64,000 bases of DNA from NCBI GenBank assembly GCA_021734165.1, contig JAIPJL010000005.1:1-64000 (forward strand). Direction: 5' to 3'. Position 1 is the stretch's first letter; each line of letters opens with the position of its first letter. The translations under genes were made by a program, and so were the position numbers. Source of the stretch: a bacterium. GTDB taxonomy: Bacteria > Electryoneota > AABM5-125-24 > Hatepunaeales > Hatepunaeaceae. This document shows, piece after piece, positions 1 through 10,721 of the stretch. The notes below the pieces were generated by a model. The model searched no databases and was not told where the DNA came from. It saw only the letters and a program-made list of their open reading frames with translations.

Positions 1-500
1 CAGGCTCATCATCGACGAGTAGCGGAAGCTTTCCCTGGTCAAAGTCGGGACTGCGTATAGGATACGTTCGTTCAGATGTGATCTCGCAACAATACCGCGA
101 TTATCAGGATGCAGATAACGCTCTTCAATCTGAAAACAGGAAATGGCTTAGAGAAGTGGAAGATATGGAGAAAGATATTGCTGAAAAAAGTAATGATCTT
201 GAAGAGCTTAGCCTAATTCTTAGTAGTGATCAGAAAAAACAATTAGAGAACGATCTAATTGAAGCACGTAAATCCTTGCAGCGTTTCAGACATGAAACAT
301 GGTACGATGAAAATAGTCAATATGTGAAGTATCGAAAAGAAATAATGGAACCAATTGATTCAAGAGTGAACGATGCTATCTGGAAAGTTGCTGAACGCGA
401 GGAATTAGATATGGTTTTTGATACTATATCAGGTAATATAGTTTATGTAAAACCGGAATTTGATATTACCGATAAAGTATTGGAAGAATTGCAGGAGTAA
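1..500 (+). CDS. skp: Skp/OmpH family periplasmic chaperone (5' partial)
   Basis: The frame is open from base 3 to the stop at 498-500, so the 5' end lies outside the window; a GTG at 78 is internal. The visible protein starts with a serine-rich stretch, then 'LRIGYVRSDVI', the IGYV block that begins mature OmpH/Skp proteins, then about 90 residues of charged coiled coil (the two tentacle helices), then a C-terminal return strand containing 'LDMVFD' and 'ISGNIVYV'. Family role: a trimeric periplasmic holdase that carries unfolded outer-membrane proteins to the BAM complex. lpxD follows 44 bp downstream, the classical bamA-skp-lpxD order, which supports the call. The length before the IGYV block cannot be judged. 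Confidence 0.82.
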   Translation, partial: GSSSTSSGSFPWSKSGLRIGYVRSDVISQQYRDYQDADNALQSENRKWLREVEDMEKDIAEKSNDLEELSLILSSDQKKQLENDLIEARKSLQRFRHETWYDENSQYVKYRKEIMEPIDSRVNDAIWKVAEREELDMVFDTISGNIVYVKPEFDITDKVLEELQE

Positions 501-544
501 ATTTTTTGTGGGAACTGAGAAATCAGTAAAAACGGAGATTTTTT

Positions 545-1594
545 GTGAACGCTGAATCAATTACTACCGGAGACTTGGCTGAACGATTATCTTGTGATAT
601 CGAGGGTGATCAATTTCTCATGCTTAAAGGCATTGCCACAATTGAAGAAGCCGAGCCTGATCAACTGACATTTCTTGCAAATCCCCGCTACAGGAAACAA
701 CTTACCTCATGCAGAGCAGGCGCTATTATTATCTCTTCCGATATGGAAGCATCTCCTGACATAGTTAAAATAATATCTAAAGAACCTTATAAAGATTTTC
801 GGCGTGCGCTGGAAATTTTTTATCCTGTTGTTGATGCGGATATTCCTGCTGGAATAAATCCTGGCACTCAAATTCATAAAACTGCCATAGTTGGTGGAAA
901 TGCAAGAATAGGCGCTTTTGTTGGAATTTCAGCCGGAGTTACCATCGGTGAAAATTGTACTATATACAACGGCGCTTATATAGGGCAAAATGTTGAAATA
1001 GGTTCCGGTTGTATTATTGGTTTTAATGCTGTTATTCGTAGTGATATTCAACTTGGCAATCGAGTCACAATTGGTGACGGTACAATAGTAGGTTTTGACG
1101 GATTTGGTTATACACCTGATCAGGGAGAATATTTTAAAATCCCTCAGGTTGGGACTGTTGTAATCGAAGATGATGTCGAAATTGGCGCTAATTGCTGTAT
1201 TGATAGAGCTTCAATAGGTGTAACGCGTATCGGACGAGGTAGCAAACTGGATAATCTTATTCAGGTAGCTCACGGTGTTAAAATCGGAACAAATACTGTC
1301 ATCGCCGCTCAAACCGGAATATCCGGCTCGACGACTATAGGATCGGGTGTAATTATGGGTGGACAGGTTGGAGTTGCCGGACATATAAAAGTCGGTGATG
1401 GAATGATAGTGGGCGCTCAGTCTGGCGTGACAAAATCAGTTGACATCAAAGGAGTTATATCCGGCTATCCGGCAAGACAGCATTCAGTATCACTTAGAAG
1501 AGATGCAAGTATCAGTCAGATTACGAAACTTATGAAAAGGATTAGTGAACTTGAAGCTAAAGTTGAAGGTTTATTAATGGAATTGGAGGAATAA
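545..1594 (+). CDS. lpxD: UDP-3-O-acylglucosamine N-acyltransferase LpxD
   Basis: Transfers a 3-hydroxyacyl chain from acyl-ACP to the amino group of UDP-3-O-acylglucosamine in lipid A synthesis, in the cytoplasm. The 349-aa length is typical. An N-terminal uridine-binding domain (about 1-100) is followed by a long left-handed beta-helix of hexapeptide repeats (about 105-290, e.g. 'TAIVGGNARIGAFVGI'). The catalytic histidine is in 'QVAHGVKIG' (about H243). A C-terminal helix ends in 'SELEAKVEGLL'. The start is GTG with a GGAG box 8 bases upstream. Its presence means the cell makes lipid A and so has an outer membrane. Confidence 0.95.
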   Translation: MNAESITTGDLAERLSCDIEGDQFLMLKGIATIEEAEPDQLTFLANPRYRKQLTSCRAGAIIISSDMEASPDIVKIISKEPYKDFRRALEIFYPVVDADIPAGINPGTQIHKTAIVGGNARIGAFVGISAGVTIGENCTIYNGAYIGQNVEIGSGCIIGFNAVIRSDIQLGNRVTIGDGTIVGFDGFGYTPDQGEYFKIPQVGTVVIEDDVEIGANCCIDRASIGVTRIGRGSKLDNLIQVAHGVKIGTNTVIAAQTGISGSTTIGSGVIMGGQVGVAGHIKVGDGMIVGAQSGVTKSVDIKGVISGYPARQHSVSLRRDASISQITKLMKRISELEAKVEGLLMELEE

Positions 1595-1604
1595 TTTAAA
1601 ACTG

Positions 1605-2177
1605 ATGGAAAAACTTAAACAGCGAATAATTGATGAACAGGGTCTTGAGCGTACACTTGCCAGATTGGCACATGAAATCCTTGAAGCAAATCCTGGCACT
1701 GAGGGTTTGGCGCTAATTGGCATACGAACGCGTGGTGTTCCGCTTGCTGAACGCTTGGCGAAGCTCATTTCCACAATCGAGAACAGTGCAGATGTTCCGG
1801 TTGGCGTGCTTGATATTACGCTATATCGTGACGATTATTTAACTGCACGAAAGACTCCGCGTGTACAGGCGACAGAAATTCCGTTTGATATTTATAATCG
1901 AAACGTAGTGCTCATTGATGATGTGTTATTTACGGGACGTACAATCAGAGCTGCAATCGACGCAATCCTTGATTATGGACGACCAGCGCGTATTAAACTG
2001 GCGGTACTGATTGATCGTGGTCATCGCGAAATGCCTATCCAAGGTGATTTTATTGGGCGAAGACTTGTGACTTTGCCTGGTGAGGAGGTCAGAGTCAGAT
2101 TACGCGAAGTTGATGGCAAGGATGAAGTTGTACTCGTTGAAATGCAGGCTGAATCTTCATATGAGGAAGATAGATGA
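1605..2177 (+). CDS. pyrR: PyrR, pyr regulator / uracil phosphoribosyltransferase
   Basis: 190 aa with the PRPP-binding loop 'VVLIDDVLFTGRTIRAAIDAI' and the 'IGIRTRGVPLAERLA' block of PyrR. In Bacillus the protein binds pyr mRNA in response to UMP and causes attenuation, and it also has uracil phosphoribosyltransferase activity. The start ATG lies only 10 bp after lpxD and the 3' end overlaps pyrB by 4 bp (ATGA), so there is no room for a PyrR-dependent leader before pyrR, and no attenuator before pyrB. Regulation by attenuation is therefore not visible here; the control may act further upstream or at the separate pyrK-pyrD locus, or the protein may be only enzymatic. Confidence 0.93.
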   Translation: MEKLKQRIIDEQGLERTLARLAHEILEANPGTEGLALIGIRTRGVPLAERLAKLISTIENSADVPVGVLDITLYRDDYLTARKTPRVQATEIPFDIYNRNVVLIDDVLFTGRTIRAAIDAILDYGRPARIKLAVLIDRGHREMPIQGDFIGRRLVTLPGEEVRVRLREVDGKDEVVLVEMQAESSYEEDR

Positions 2178-3109
2178 ACAAAATTCGCTTTAATCATCTG
2201 CTTGGCTTAGAAGGACTGAGCAGCGAGGTTATTACGGAAATTCTTGATTCGGCTGAAGCATTTCTGAAAGTTCTGAGCAGACCTATTCCGAGAGTACCAT
2301 CATTAAGAGGTGTGACAGTAGCAAATCTGTTTTTCGAGTCTTCAACCAGGACGCGTATTTCATTTGAACTGGCAGAGAAAAGGCTTTCCGCTGATGTTGT
2401 CAACTTCACTGCAAGTTCATCAAGTATGAACAAAGGTGAGACAATACTTGACACAGCAAGAAATATTGAAGCAATGAAAGTCGATGTTGTTGTTATAAGA
2501 CACTTTGCTCAAGGATCACCACATTTTCTTGCTGACAGAGTGAATGCAGCAGTTATTAATGCCGGTGACGGTTCTCACGAACACCCGACTCAGGCATTAC
2601 TTGATATTATGACAATAAGACGCAAGACGGGAGATTTGAAAGGCTTAAAAGTACTCATTCTTGGAGATATAGCACACAGCAGAGTTGCTCGCTCAAATAT
2701 CTATGGTCTTCTTACGATGGGTGTGAATGTAAAAATATGCGGTCCATCAACATTAATACCTCGCGAGATTGAGAGTATGGGTATCGAGGTAACGCATGAT
2801 CTCGAAGAGGGACTTGACTGGTGTGATGTTGTCAATGTATTACGCATTCAGCTTGAACGACAGAATGAGGGTTTAATTCCGTCGCTTCGTGAGTATCAGC
2901 GCTCATTTGGATTAACCAGAAACCACCTTGAGCGAGTTGGCGGTGAGAAGATAATAATGCATCCGGGACCGATGAATAGAGGCGTCGAAATTGATTCCGA
3001 TGTCGCTGACGGACCAGGTTCGGTAATACTTAGTCAGGTTACTCATGGTGTGGCGGTCAGAATGGCGGTTTTATACTTAATTTCAGGTCGGGAGCAGTCA
3101 ATTGAATAA
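2174..3109 (+). CDS. pyrB: Aspartate carbamoyltransferase catalytic subunit
   Basis: Condenses carbamoyl phosphate and aspartate to N-carbamoyl-aspartate, the first committed step of pyrimidine synthesis. At 311 aa the length fits. The carbamoyl-phosphate loop reads 'FFESSTRTRISFE' (residues 53-65), with Ser in place of the usual Pro in FFEPSTRTR; 'HPTQALLDI' and the C-terminal 'HPGPMNRGVEID' are intact. Overlap of 4 bp with pyrR and 8 bp with pyrC indicates translational coupling. No regulatory pyrI gene follows, so the enzyme is likely the PyrB-PyrC type organisation known in many bacteria rather than the E. coli PyrB-PyrI holoenzyme (inference). Confidence 0.96.
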   Translation: MNKIRFNHLLGLEGLSSEVITEILDSAEAFLKVLSRPIPRVPSLRGVTVANLFFESSTRTRISFELAEKRLSADVVNFTASSSSMNKGETILDTARNIEAMKVDVVVIRHFAQGSPHFLADRVNAAVINAGDGSHEHPTQALLDIMTIRRKTGDLKGLKVLILGDIAHSRVARSNIYGLLTMGVNVKICGPSTLIPREIESMGIEVTHDLEEGLDWCDVVNVLRIQLERQNEGLIPSLREYQRSFGLTRNHLERVGGEKIIMHPGPMNRGVEIDSDVADGPGSVILSQVTHGVAVRMAVLYLISGREQSIE

Positions 3110-4442
3110 AATAAATACACAGACACAGCCACAGCCTCCAAAAGGCTGGCGTTCCTATTCCAGCGATAAGTTAGCGCTTCGTAATGTTTTGTTGATAGAT
3201 CCGGCTCAGAATCTTAAGAAACGAGCGGATTTGATTATCGAAAACGGAATCATTCAGCAGATTGGTGAGATTACGGATGGTTGGGATGGGGAAATAATTG
3301 ATGGAAGCAAACTGATTGCCTGTCCGGGTCTTTTCGATATGCACGTGCACCTGAGGGAACCTGGATATGAGCATAAAGAAACCATTTACAGTGGTTGTCA
3401 TGCTGCAGCATCAGGTGGTTTCACTGGCGTAGCGCCTATGCCAAATACTGATCCGGCAATAGACAACCCTGGACTCGTGAATATATTACGTGAGAAAGCT
3501 GTGGGATTTCCGGTAGAAGTTCATCCCATTGCAGCAATTACTCTCGGCAGAAAGGGTAAGAATCTATCTGAGATCGGTGAGTTAGTCGATACGGGGGTAA
3601 TGGTTTTCTCAGACGATGGTTCACCTATAGTGATTGCGGATCTTATGCGTCGGGCGCTTGAATATACTAATATGTTCGGAGCGACTATAAGTGAGCATAG
3701 CGAAGATGCTTCCTTAACCATGGGTGGAGTCATGCATGAAGGCGCAGTTTCAACAAGGTTAGGGCTGCCTGGCTGGCCTGGAATTGGTGAAGAGATTGCC
3801 ATTGACCGCAATGTTCGTCTTGCTGAATTTACTGGCGGAAAGCTCCACATTGCCCACATTTCAACCGCTGCGTCATTGGAAATAATCAGGCGCGCTAAAA
3901 AGAATGGAATCAATGTAACAGCAGAAGTGACGCCTCATCATTTAACTCTAGATTGTAGTCTGCTTGATGGTTTCGATAGTAATTACAAGGTTAATCCACC
4001 TCTTCGCACTAAAGAAGATGTTATTGCTCTTCAGGAAGGTTTGGCGGATGGTTCAATCGATGTTATTGCGACCGATCATGCTCCGCACGCGCCTGATGAG
4101 AAAGAAGTTGAATTTATCAAGGCTCCCTTTGGCATGATCGGACTTGAGACAGCTCTTGGAATTATTCACTCAAAACTTGTATTAACCGGAAAGCTCACCA
4201 TCGAAAGAATGATCGAAGCAATGACTTCCGCGCCAAGAAAAGTGATGGGATTAAGTGATGTGAGTATTAAAGCTGGCGAGACAGCTAATCTGACATTATT
4301 CAATCCTGATGAAAAATGGCGAGTGGATAGAGATTTGTTTAATTCCAAATCAAAAAATACTCCTTTCCATGGCATGGAATTAACCGGAAGAGCAGTCGGA
4401 GTGATCAATCGTGGATTGGTTTGGATTAAAGATGAGAAGTAA
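3102..4442 (+). CDS. pyrC: Dihydroorotase (class I)
   Basis: Cyclises N-carbamoyl-aspartate to dihydroorotate. The 446-aa protein has the metal-binding HxH in 'DMHVHLREPG' (H81, H83), 'MPNTDPAID', metal histidines in 'EHSED' and 'HIAHIS', and the catalytic Asp in 'ATDHAPHAP' (D325), all diagnostic of amidohydrolase-fold class I dihydroorotases. The TTG start overlaps pyrB by 8 bp; a GGAG-containing stretch lies about 7 bases before it. The first ~20 residues, rich in Gln/Pro, precede the usual N-terminus, so translation could also start later, but no better start codon is evident. Confidence 0.95.
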   Translation: MNKINTQTQPQPPKGWRSYSSDKLALRNVLLIDPAQNLKKRADLIIENGIIQQIGEITDGWDGEIIDGSKLIACPGLFDMHVHLREPGYEHKETIYSGCHAAASGGFTGVAPMPNTDPAIDNPGLVNILREKAVGFPVEVHPIAAITLGRKGKNLSEIGELVDTGVMVFSDDGSPIVIADLMRRALEYTNMFGATISEHSEDASLTMGGVMHEGAVSTRLGLPGWPGIGEEIAIDRNVRLAEFTGGKLHIAHISTAASLEIIRRAKKNGINVTAEVTPHHLTLDCSLLDGFDSNYKVNPPLRTKEDVIALQEGLADGSIDVIATDHAPHAPDEKEVEFIKAPFGMIGLETALGIIHSKLVLTGKLTIERMIEAMTSAPRKVMGLSDVSIKAGETANLTLFNPDEKWRVDRDLFNSKSKNTPFHGMELTGRAVGVINRGLVWIKDEK

Positions 4443-4628
4443 GTTATGAGTTACGAGTAGCGAGTTACGAGTGATGGGATTTGAGCACCGCAGAGGTGTG
4501 TTCTCACCCAGCGGAAGAAACTCTACTACAATGCAGGATGAGGACATCCTGCACCACTCTCAATGTCAACCAGATCTGTCCCTGCGTAGGCAGGGGAATG
4601 CTTGTCCTACTGTTAAATTAGATTTGGA
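4443..4628. repeat. Intergenic region with small palindromes
   Basis: 186 bp without a gene. It holds a short direct repeat 'gagttacgagt' (about 4449-4471), a perfect 8-bp stem hairpin at 4533-4552 (arms gcaggatg/catcctgc) and a 6-bp stem at 4580-4595 (ccctgc/gcaggg). Neither hairpin is followed by a T run, so they look like short intergenic palindromes, a kind found repeatedly in this window, rather than intrinsic terminators. Confidence 0.55.
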
Positions 4629-6446
4629 ATGATTAAGAAGAACATACGAAACTTCTGTATAATTGCACATATAGATCATGGAAAATCAACACTTGCTGAC
4701 CGACTGCTTGAGGCTACTGGTCTAATTGCGTCTATAGGTGAAAGAACTCAGTTCCTTGATGATATGGATCTTGAGCGTGAGCGCGGGATTACGATTAAAG
4801 CGCATGCCATAACTATGAATCATAAAGCAGCGGATGGGATTGAGTATGTACTAAATCTTATTGATACTCCCGGACATGTTGATTTTAGCTATGAAGTATC
4901 TCGTTCACTTGCTGCATGTGAAGGGGCTATATTGCTTGTGGATGCTTCTCAGGGTGTTGAAGCGCAGACAATCGCTAACGTATATCTTGCTTTAGAGAAT
5001 GATCTGACAATTATTCCGGCAATCAACAAGATTGATCTTGTCTCTGCGCAGCCCGATTTAGTACAACAGCAAATTATGGATTTAATTGGCTGTGAAGCAG
5101 ATGAAGTCCTAAGAATCAGCGCCAGGCAGGGAATAGGGATCGATCAGGTTATAAATGCAGTAATAGATTTGATACCTCCACCAAAACCATATTCAGACAA
5201 ATTTTCAAGCATTGAAGATGAACCACTCCAGGCATTAATATTTGATTCAATTTTTGATAATTACCGCGGGGCTATTCCCTATATAAAAGTTGTTAGTGGT
5301 GTATTAAAACCCGATCAGATGATATTTTTTCATTCAACCCGAAAAAAATATCAGGTTGATGAAGTAGGATTGCTGAGGCTTAAAAGAGAACCTCAAAAAC
5401 AACTTGCAGCAGGTGAAGTTGGCTATATAATTCCGGGTTGTAAAGAGGTTGGAGAAACGCGCGTTGGCGATACAATCGGAGATGTTGAAAATCCATTACC
5501 CAAACCACTTTCTGGTTATCGTGAACCAAAACCGATGGTTTATGCAGGATTGTATCCAACTGACGCCGACGAATATGAAGATTTCCAGAATGCTCTCGCG
5601 AAGCTGAAGCTTAATGATGCATCGCTTCAGTATGAACCGGAAACTTCAGGCGCTTTGGGATTTGGATTCCGATGTGGTTTCCTCGGCTTGTTACATTTGG
5701 AGATCGTGCAGGAACGCCTTGAGCGAGAATACAATCTTGATCTGGTCTCAACCGTACCGAATGTTAAATATAGGATCGCATGCACTGATGACCAAATTCT
5801 GTATGTGGATAATCCTGTTCATTTACCATCACCAATGGCAATAAAAGAGGTTGAAGAACCAATTGTCAAGGCGCAGATTGTGACGCCGCCGGAATTTATC
5901 GGCGCCATAATGCAGCTTTCGATGGAGCGTCGTGGAATATACGAGAATACGGAATATCTAGACCCACAGCGCGCGGTACTCCATTTCAAGATGCCCTTAG
6001 CAGAAATTATTTATGATTTTTATGACAGATTAAAGTCCATGTCAAGGGGTTATGCATCGTTCGATTATGAACATACAGGCTGGGCTGTTACCAAAATGGT
6101 TCGTCTTGATATACTCTTAAATGGTGAGTTAATTGATGCGTTGTCGGTAATTGTACATGAGGATAAAGCCTATGCCTGGGGTCGTAGGGTTGTCGATAAG
6201 CTGGCTCAGATAATTCCCCGCCAGATGTTCGAGGTGGCAATTCAAGCGGCAATCAGTTCCCGGATTATTGCAAGAGCGACGGTCAGAGCACTCAGAAAGA
6301 ACGTTCTTGCAAAGTGTTATGGTGGTGATATTACCCGCAAGCGAAAACTGCTTGAGAAGCAGAAAGAGGGTAAGAAACGAATGAAGATGTTAGGACACGT
6401 GGAAGTGCCACAGGAAGCGTTTATGGCTATACTGAAGTCGGATTAA
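4629..6446 (+). CDS. lepA: Elongation factor 4 (LepA GTPase)
   Basis: Ribosome-associated translational GTPase acting in ribosome assembly or back-translocation. The 605-aa length is typical. G1 is 'AHIDHGKST' (13-21), G2 includes 'RERGITIKA', G3 is 'DTPGHVDF', G4 is 'NKIDL'. The LepA-specific C-terminal domain carries '[25 protein letters not shown]' type residues near the end (positions about 570-595). As in many bacteria it lies directly before the signal peptidase gene lepB, though here 258 bp of unassigned sequence separate them. Confidence 0.97.
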   Translation: MIKKNIRNFCIIAHIDHGKSTLADRLLEATGLIASIGERTQFLDDMDLERERGITIKAHAITMNHKAADGIEYVLNLIDTPGHVDFSYEVSRSLAACEGAILLVDASQGVEAQTIANVYLALENDLTIIPAINKIDLVSAQPDLVQQQIMDLIGCEADEVLRISARQGIGIDQVINAVIDLIPPPKPYSDKFSSIEDEPLQALIFDSIFDNYRGAIPYIKVVSGVLKPDQMIFFHSTRKKYQVDEVGLLRLKREPQKQLAAGEVGYIIPGCKEVGETRVGDTIGDVENPLPKPLSGYREPKPMVYAGLYPTDADEYEDFQNALAKLKLNDASLQYEPETSGALGFGFRCGFLGLLHLEIVQERLEREYNLDLVSTVPNVKYRIACTDDQILYVDNPVHLPSPMAIKEVEEPIVKAQIVTPPEFIGAIMQLSMERRGIYENTEYLDPQRAVLHFKMPLAEIIYDFYDRLKSMSRGYASFDYEHTGWAVTKMVRLDILLNGELIDALSVIVHEDKAYAWGRRVVDKLAQIIPRQMFEVAIQAAISSRIIARATVRALRKNVLAKCYGGDITRKRKLLEKQKEGKKRMKMLGHVEVPQEAFMAILKSD

Positions 6447-6704
6447 TAAAGATATTAGGTGCAATAGGAGCGCTGTTTCGTCCACACGTGACAGGAAACG
6501 AAGCCTATTCCTCAATACTTGGGAACATTTCCTTATGATTGACACTTTAACTGATAACTTAACTTAAATTTCTCAAAGCAGGTAAAATCCAAATTTCACA
6601 AAATAGGATTTAAAACGGAATCTACAAATAATAACAATCAAAAACCAGCGCCCCGAACATCATTTTATACATGTCTGAAGACATATCGCAAACGGTTATG
6701 GCTG

Positions 6705-7511
6705 TTGAGAAATAAAAACGGTTCAGGGGCGAGTTTAGTGCTTGCAATCTGGCTTGGAATTCTGTTCATTCCTGAAATGCTTTTAAGAGTATTTTTTCAT
6801 CAGGAAGATAAACCGAAAAATGCTACTCGCGAATGGATAGAATTGATAGTCAGCATTGTTATTGTTGTGTTCTTTATTCGATTGACGGTTGTCGAAGCGT
6901 TCAGAATACCGACCGGCAGTATGGAAGACACCTTATTAGTCGGGGATTTTCTACTTGTAAACAAATTCGTTTATGGGGTGAGATCGCCGGACTGGGTAGG
7001 TATCCCCTTTACAAAAGCCGGATTTTTCATCCCTAATTTTCGTTTGCCAAGTATCAAGGAACCAAAGCAGAATGATGTTGTTGTATTCAGATATCCTCTT
7101 GATCCACACCTTTCATATATAAAAAGATGTGTTGCGACTGAAGGACAGACAGTTGAGATTCGAGATAAACAGGTTTTTGTTGATGGGATTCCTTTCGAGA
7201 ATCCTCCTCGATCTAAGTTCGTAAGCGAAATCACCTATCCTAAAACTTACGTTGAAAGAGCTATTGTGCCTCGAAATATTCAAATGCGTAATCGCGATAA
7301 TTTTGGCCCAATAACTGTTCCCAAAGGTCATTTATTCGTTATGGGTGATAATCGCGATAATTCTGCTGACAGCCGCTATTGGGGATTCCTGTCACGTGAT
7401 TTGATAATCGGTAAAGCGCTGATTATATATTTTTCATGGGATCATCTATCCGCTTGGTTTAAATTAAATGAAAAGATTCGCTGGGGAAGAATCGGAAACC
7501 TCATACGATAG
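6705..7511 (+). CDS. lepB: Signal peptidase I
   Basis: Cleaves signal peptides at the outer face of the inner membrane. Two hydrophobic segments (about 10-30 and 45-63) precede the catalytic Ser in 'RIPTGSMEDTL' (S72); the general base Lys is in 'SYIKRCVA' (K140). Box E 'GDNRDNSADSRYWG' is present near the C-terminus. The given TTG start is the first standard start in the frame, but the reading frame stays open back to base 6558 and encodes plausible protein, without ATG or GTG, so initiation at a rare codon upstream or at this TTG cannot be settled. The 258 bp between lepA and here show no other gene. Confidence 0.92.
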   Translation: MRNKNGSGASLVLAIWLGILFIPEMLLRVFFHQEDKPKNATREWIELIVSIVIVVFFIRLTVVEAFRIPTGSMEDTLLVGDFLLVNKFVYGVRSPDWVGIPFTKAGFFIPNFRLPSIKEPKQNDVVVFRYPLDPHLSYIKRCVATEGQTVEIRDKQVFVDGIPFENPPRSKFVSEITYPKTYVERAIVPRNIQMRNRDNFGPITVPKGHLFVMGDNRDNSADSRYWGFLSRDLIIGKALIIYFSWDHLSAWFKLNEKIRWGRIGNLIR

Positions 7512-7588
7512 CTTAGTGCAACCTTACTAAAAATGCCATCCGAGTTGCAATTTAAGATCACTTGCATTAAATTTACAATTTCCCGTAA

Positions 7589-9607
<2,019 letters not shown>

Positions 9608-9658
9608 ATCAAAGTTTACGATTTTTTAAATTTAGTAAAATTTTTCAGGACATTTTTA

Positions 9659-10222
9659 ATGGCAACAACGGCGGATATCAAAAACGGCTTAGTAATACAG
9701 CTTGACAATCAACTGGTTACTGTGGTAGAATTTCTTCATGTAAAACCCGGTAAGGGCGGAGCTTTTGTACGTACAAAACTGAAGAATGTCATAACTGGTC
9801 GCGTGATTGACAGGACGTTCAGATCCGGAGAGAAACTGGATATGGTCAGGCTTGAAGATAGAAATATGCAATTTCTCTATAAAGAGGGTGAGGAATATAT
9901 ATTTATGGATCAGGAAACCTTCGATCAGATACCTATTTCAGGTGATTTGGCTGAAGATGCTGCTCCATTTATGAAAGAGGGTGAAATTGTAAGAGTTTCT
10001 ATGCATGACGGTAAACCTATTATAATTGAACTGCCTAATTTCATTAATTTTGAAATTGTAGAATGTGAACCGGGTATGAAGGGTGATACCGTTTCTAATG
10101 TAACAAAACCTGCTACGCTTGAGACTGGAGCTATCGTTCAGGTGCCGTTATTTATCGAAGAAGGTGAGTTAATCCGGGTTGATACCAGAACCGGAACTTA
10201 TCTTGAAAGAGCCAAAGATTAA
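9659..10222 (+). CDS. efp: Elongation factor P
   Basis: Relieves ribosome stalling at polyproline stretches. 187 aa made of a KOW-like N-terminal domain and two OB domains. The loop 'VKPGKGGAFVR' places a lysine (K32) at the tip, the residue that is modified in K-type EF-P; no modification genes (epmA, epmB, ymfI type) are in the window. The next genes accB and accC follow at 13 and -1 bp, the widespread efp-accB-accC order. Confidence 0.97.
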   Translation: MATTADIKNGLVIQLDNQLVTVVEFLHVKPGKGGAFVRTKLKNVITGRVIDRTFRSGEKLDMVRLEDRNMQFLYKEGEEYIFMDQETFDQIPISGDLAEDAAPFMKEGEIVRVSMHDGKPIIIELPNFINFEIVECEPGMKGDTVSNVTKPATLETGAIVQVPLFIEEGELIRVDTRTGTYLERAKD

Positions 10223-10235
10223 GCTGGGGTGAAGG

Positions 10236-10721
10236 ATGAAAATAGCGGAAATTCGCCGACTGGTAAAGCTTGTTGAAACAAGCGAAATTACGGAGATCGA
10301 GATCGAGGAAGAGGGCTCTCGCATTAAGATTGTAAAACAGCAGGCAATGAGCTATCAACAGCCTGTACAGACTGTTTTCCCAGCAGGTTTTTCTGGACAG
10401 GCATCACCTGCTGTTAATATAGGAGATCAGAATACCGCATTGTTGAATGCTTGTAAAAGCGCAGAGATTGCTTCTGATAACCTTACTAAAGTAATCTCAC
10501 CAATGGTCGGCACTTTCTACCGCGCTCCATCACCTGAAGCCCCTTCTTATGTTAATATCGGAGATCATGTTAATATTGGGCAGGTATTATGTATCATAGA
10601 AGCCATGAAGTTAATGAACGAGATCGAAGCTGAAGTGTCCGGTAAGATAGTAAAAATTCCGGTTGAAAATGCTTCGCCGGTTGAATTTGGACAGACGATC
10701 TTTGAAATTGAACCTGATTAA
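10236..10721 (+). CDS. accB: Biotin carboxyl carrier protein of acetyl-CoA carboxylase
   Basis: Carries CO2 on biotin between AccC and the carboxyltransferase in malonyl-CoA synthesis. 161 aa: N-terminal helix (about 1-35), a linker rich in Gln/Pro/Ala (35-85), and a biotinyl domain with 'EAMKLMNE' (biotinylated K125) and the 'SPMVGTFYRAPSPEAPSYV' thumb-type segment. The stop TAA shares a base with the accC ATG, showing translational coupling. Confidence 0.97.
   Translation: MKIAEIRRLVKLVETSEITEIEIEEEGSRIKIVKQQAMSYQQPVQTVFPAGFSGQASPAVNIGDQNTALLNACKSAEIASDNLTKVISPMVGTFYRAPSPEAPSYVNIGDHVNIGQVLCIIEAMKLMNEIEAEVSGKIVKIPVENASPVEFGQTIFEIEPD

Noticed and set aside
4533-4595. Two hairpins after pyrC as terminators
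   Set aside because: Neither is followed by a T run; they fit the class of intergenic palindromes instead.
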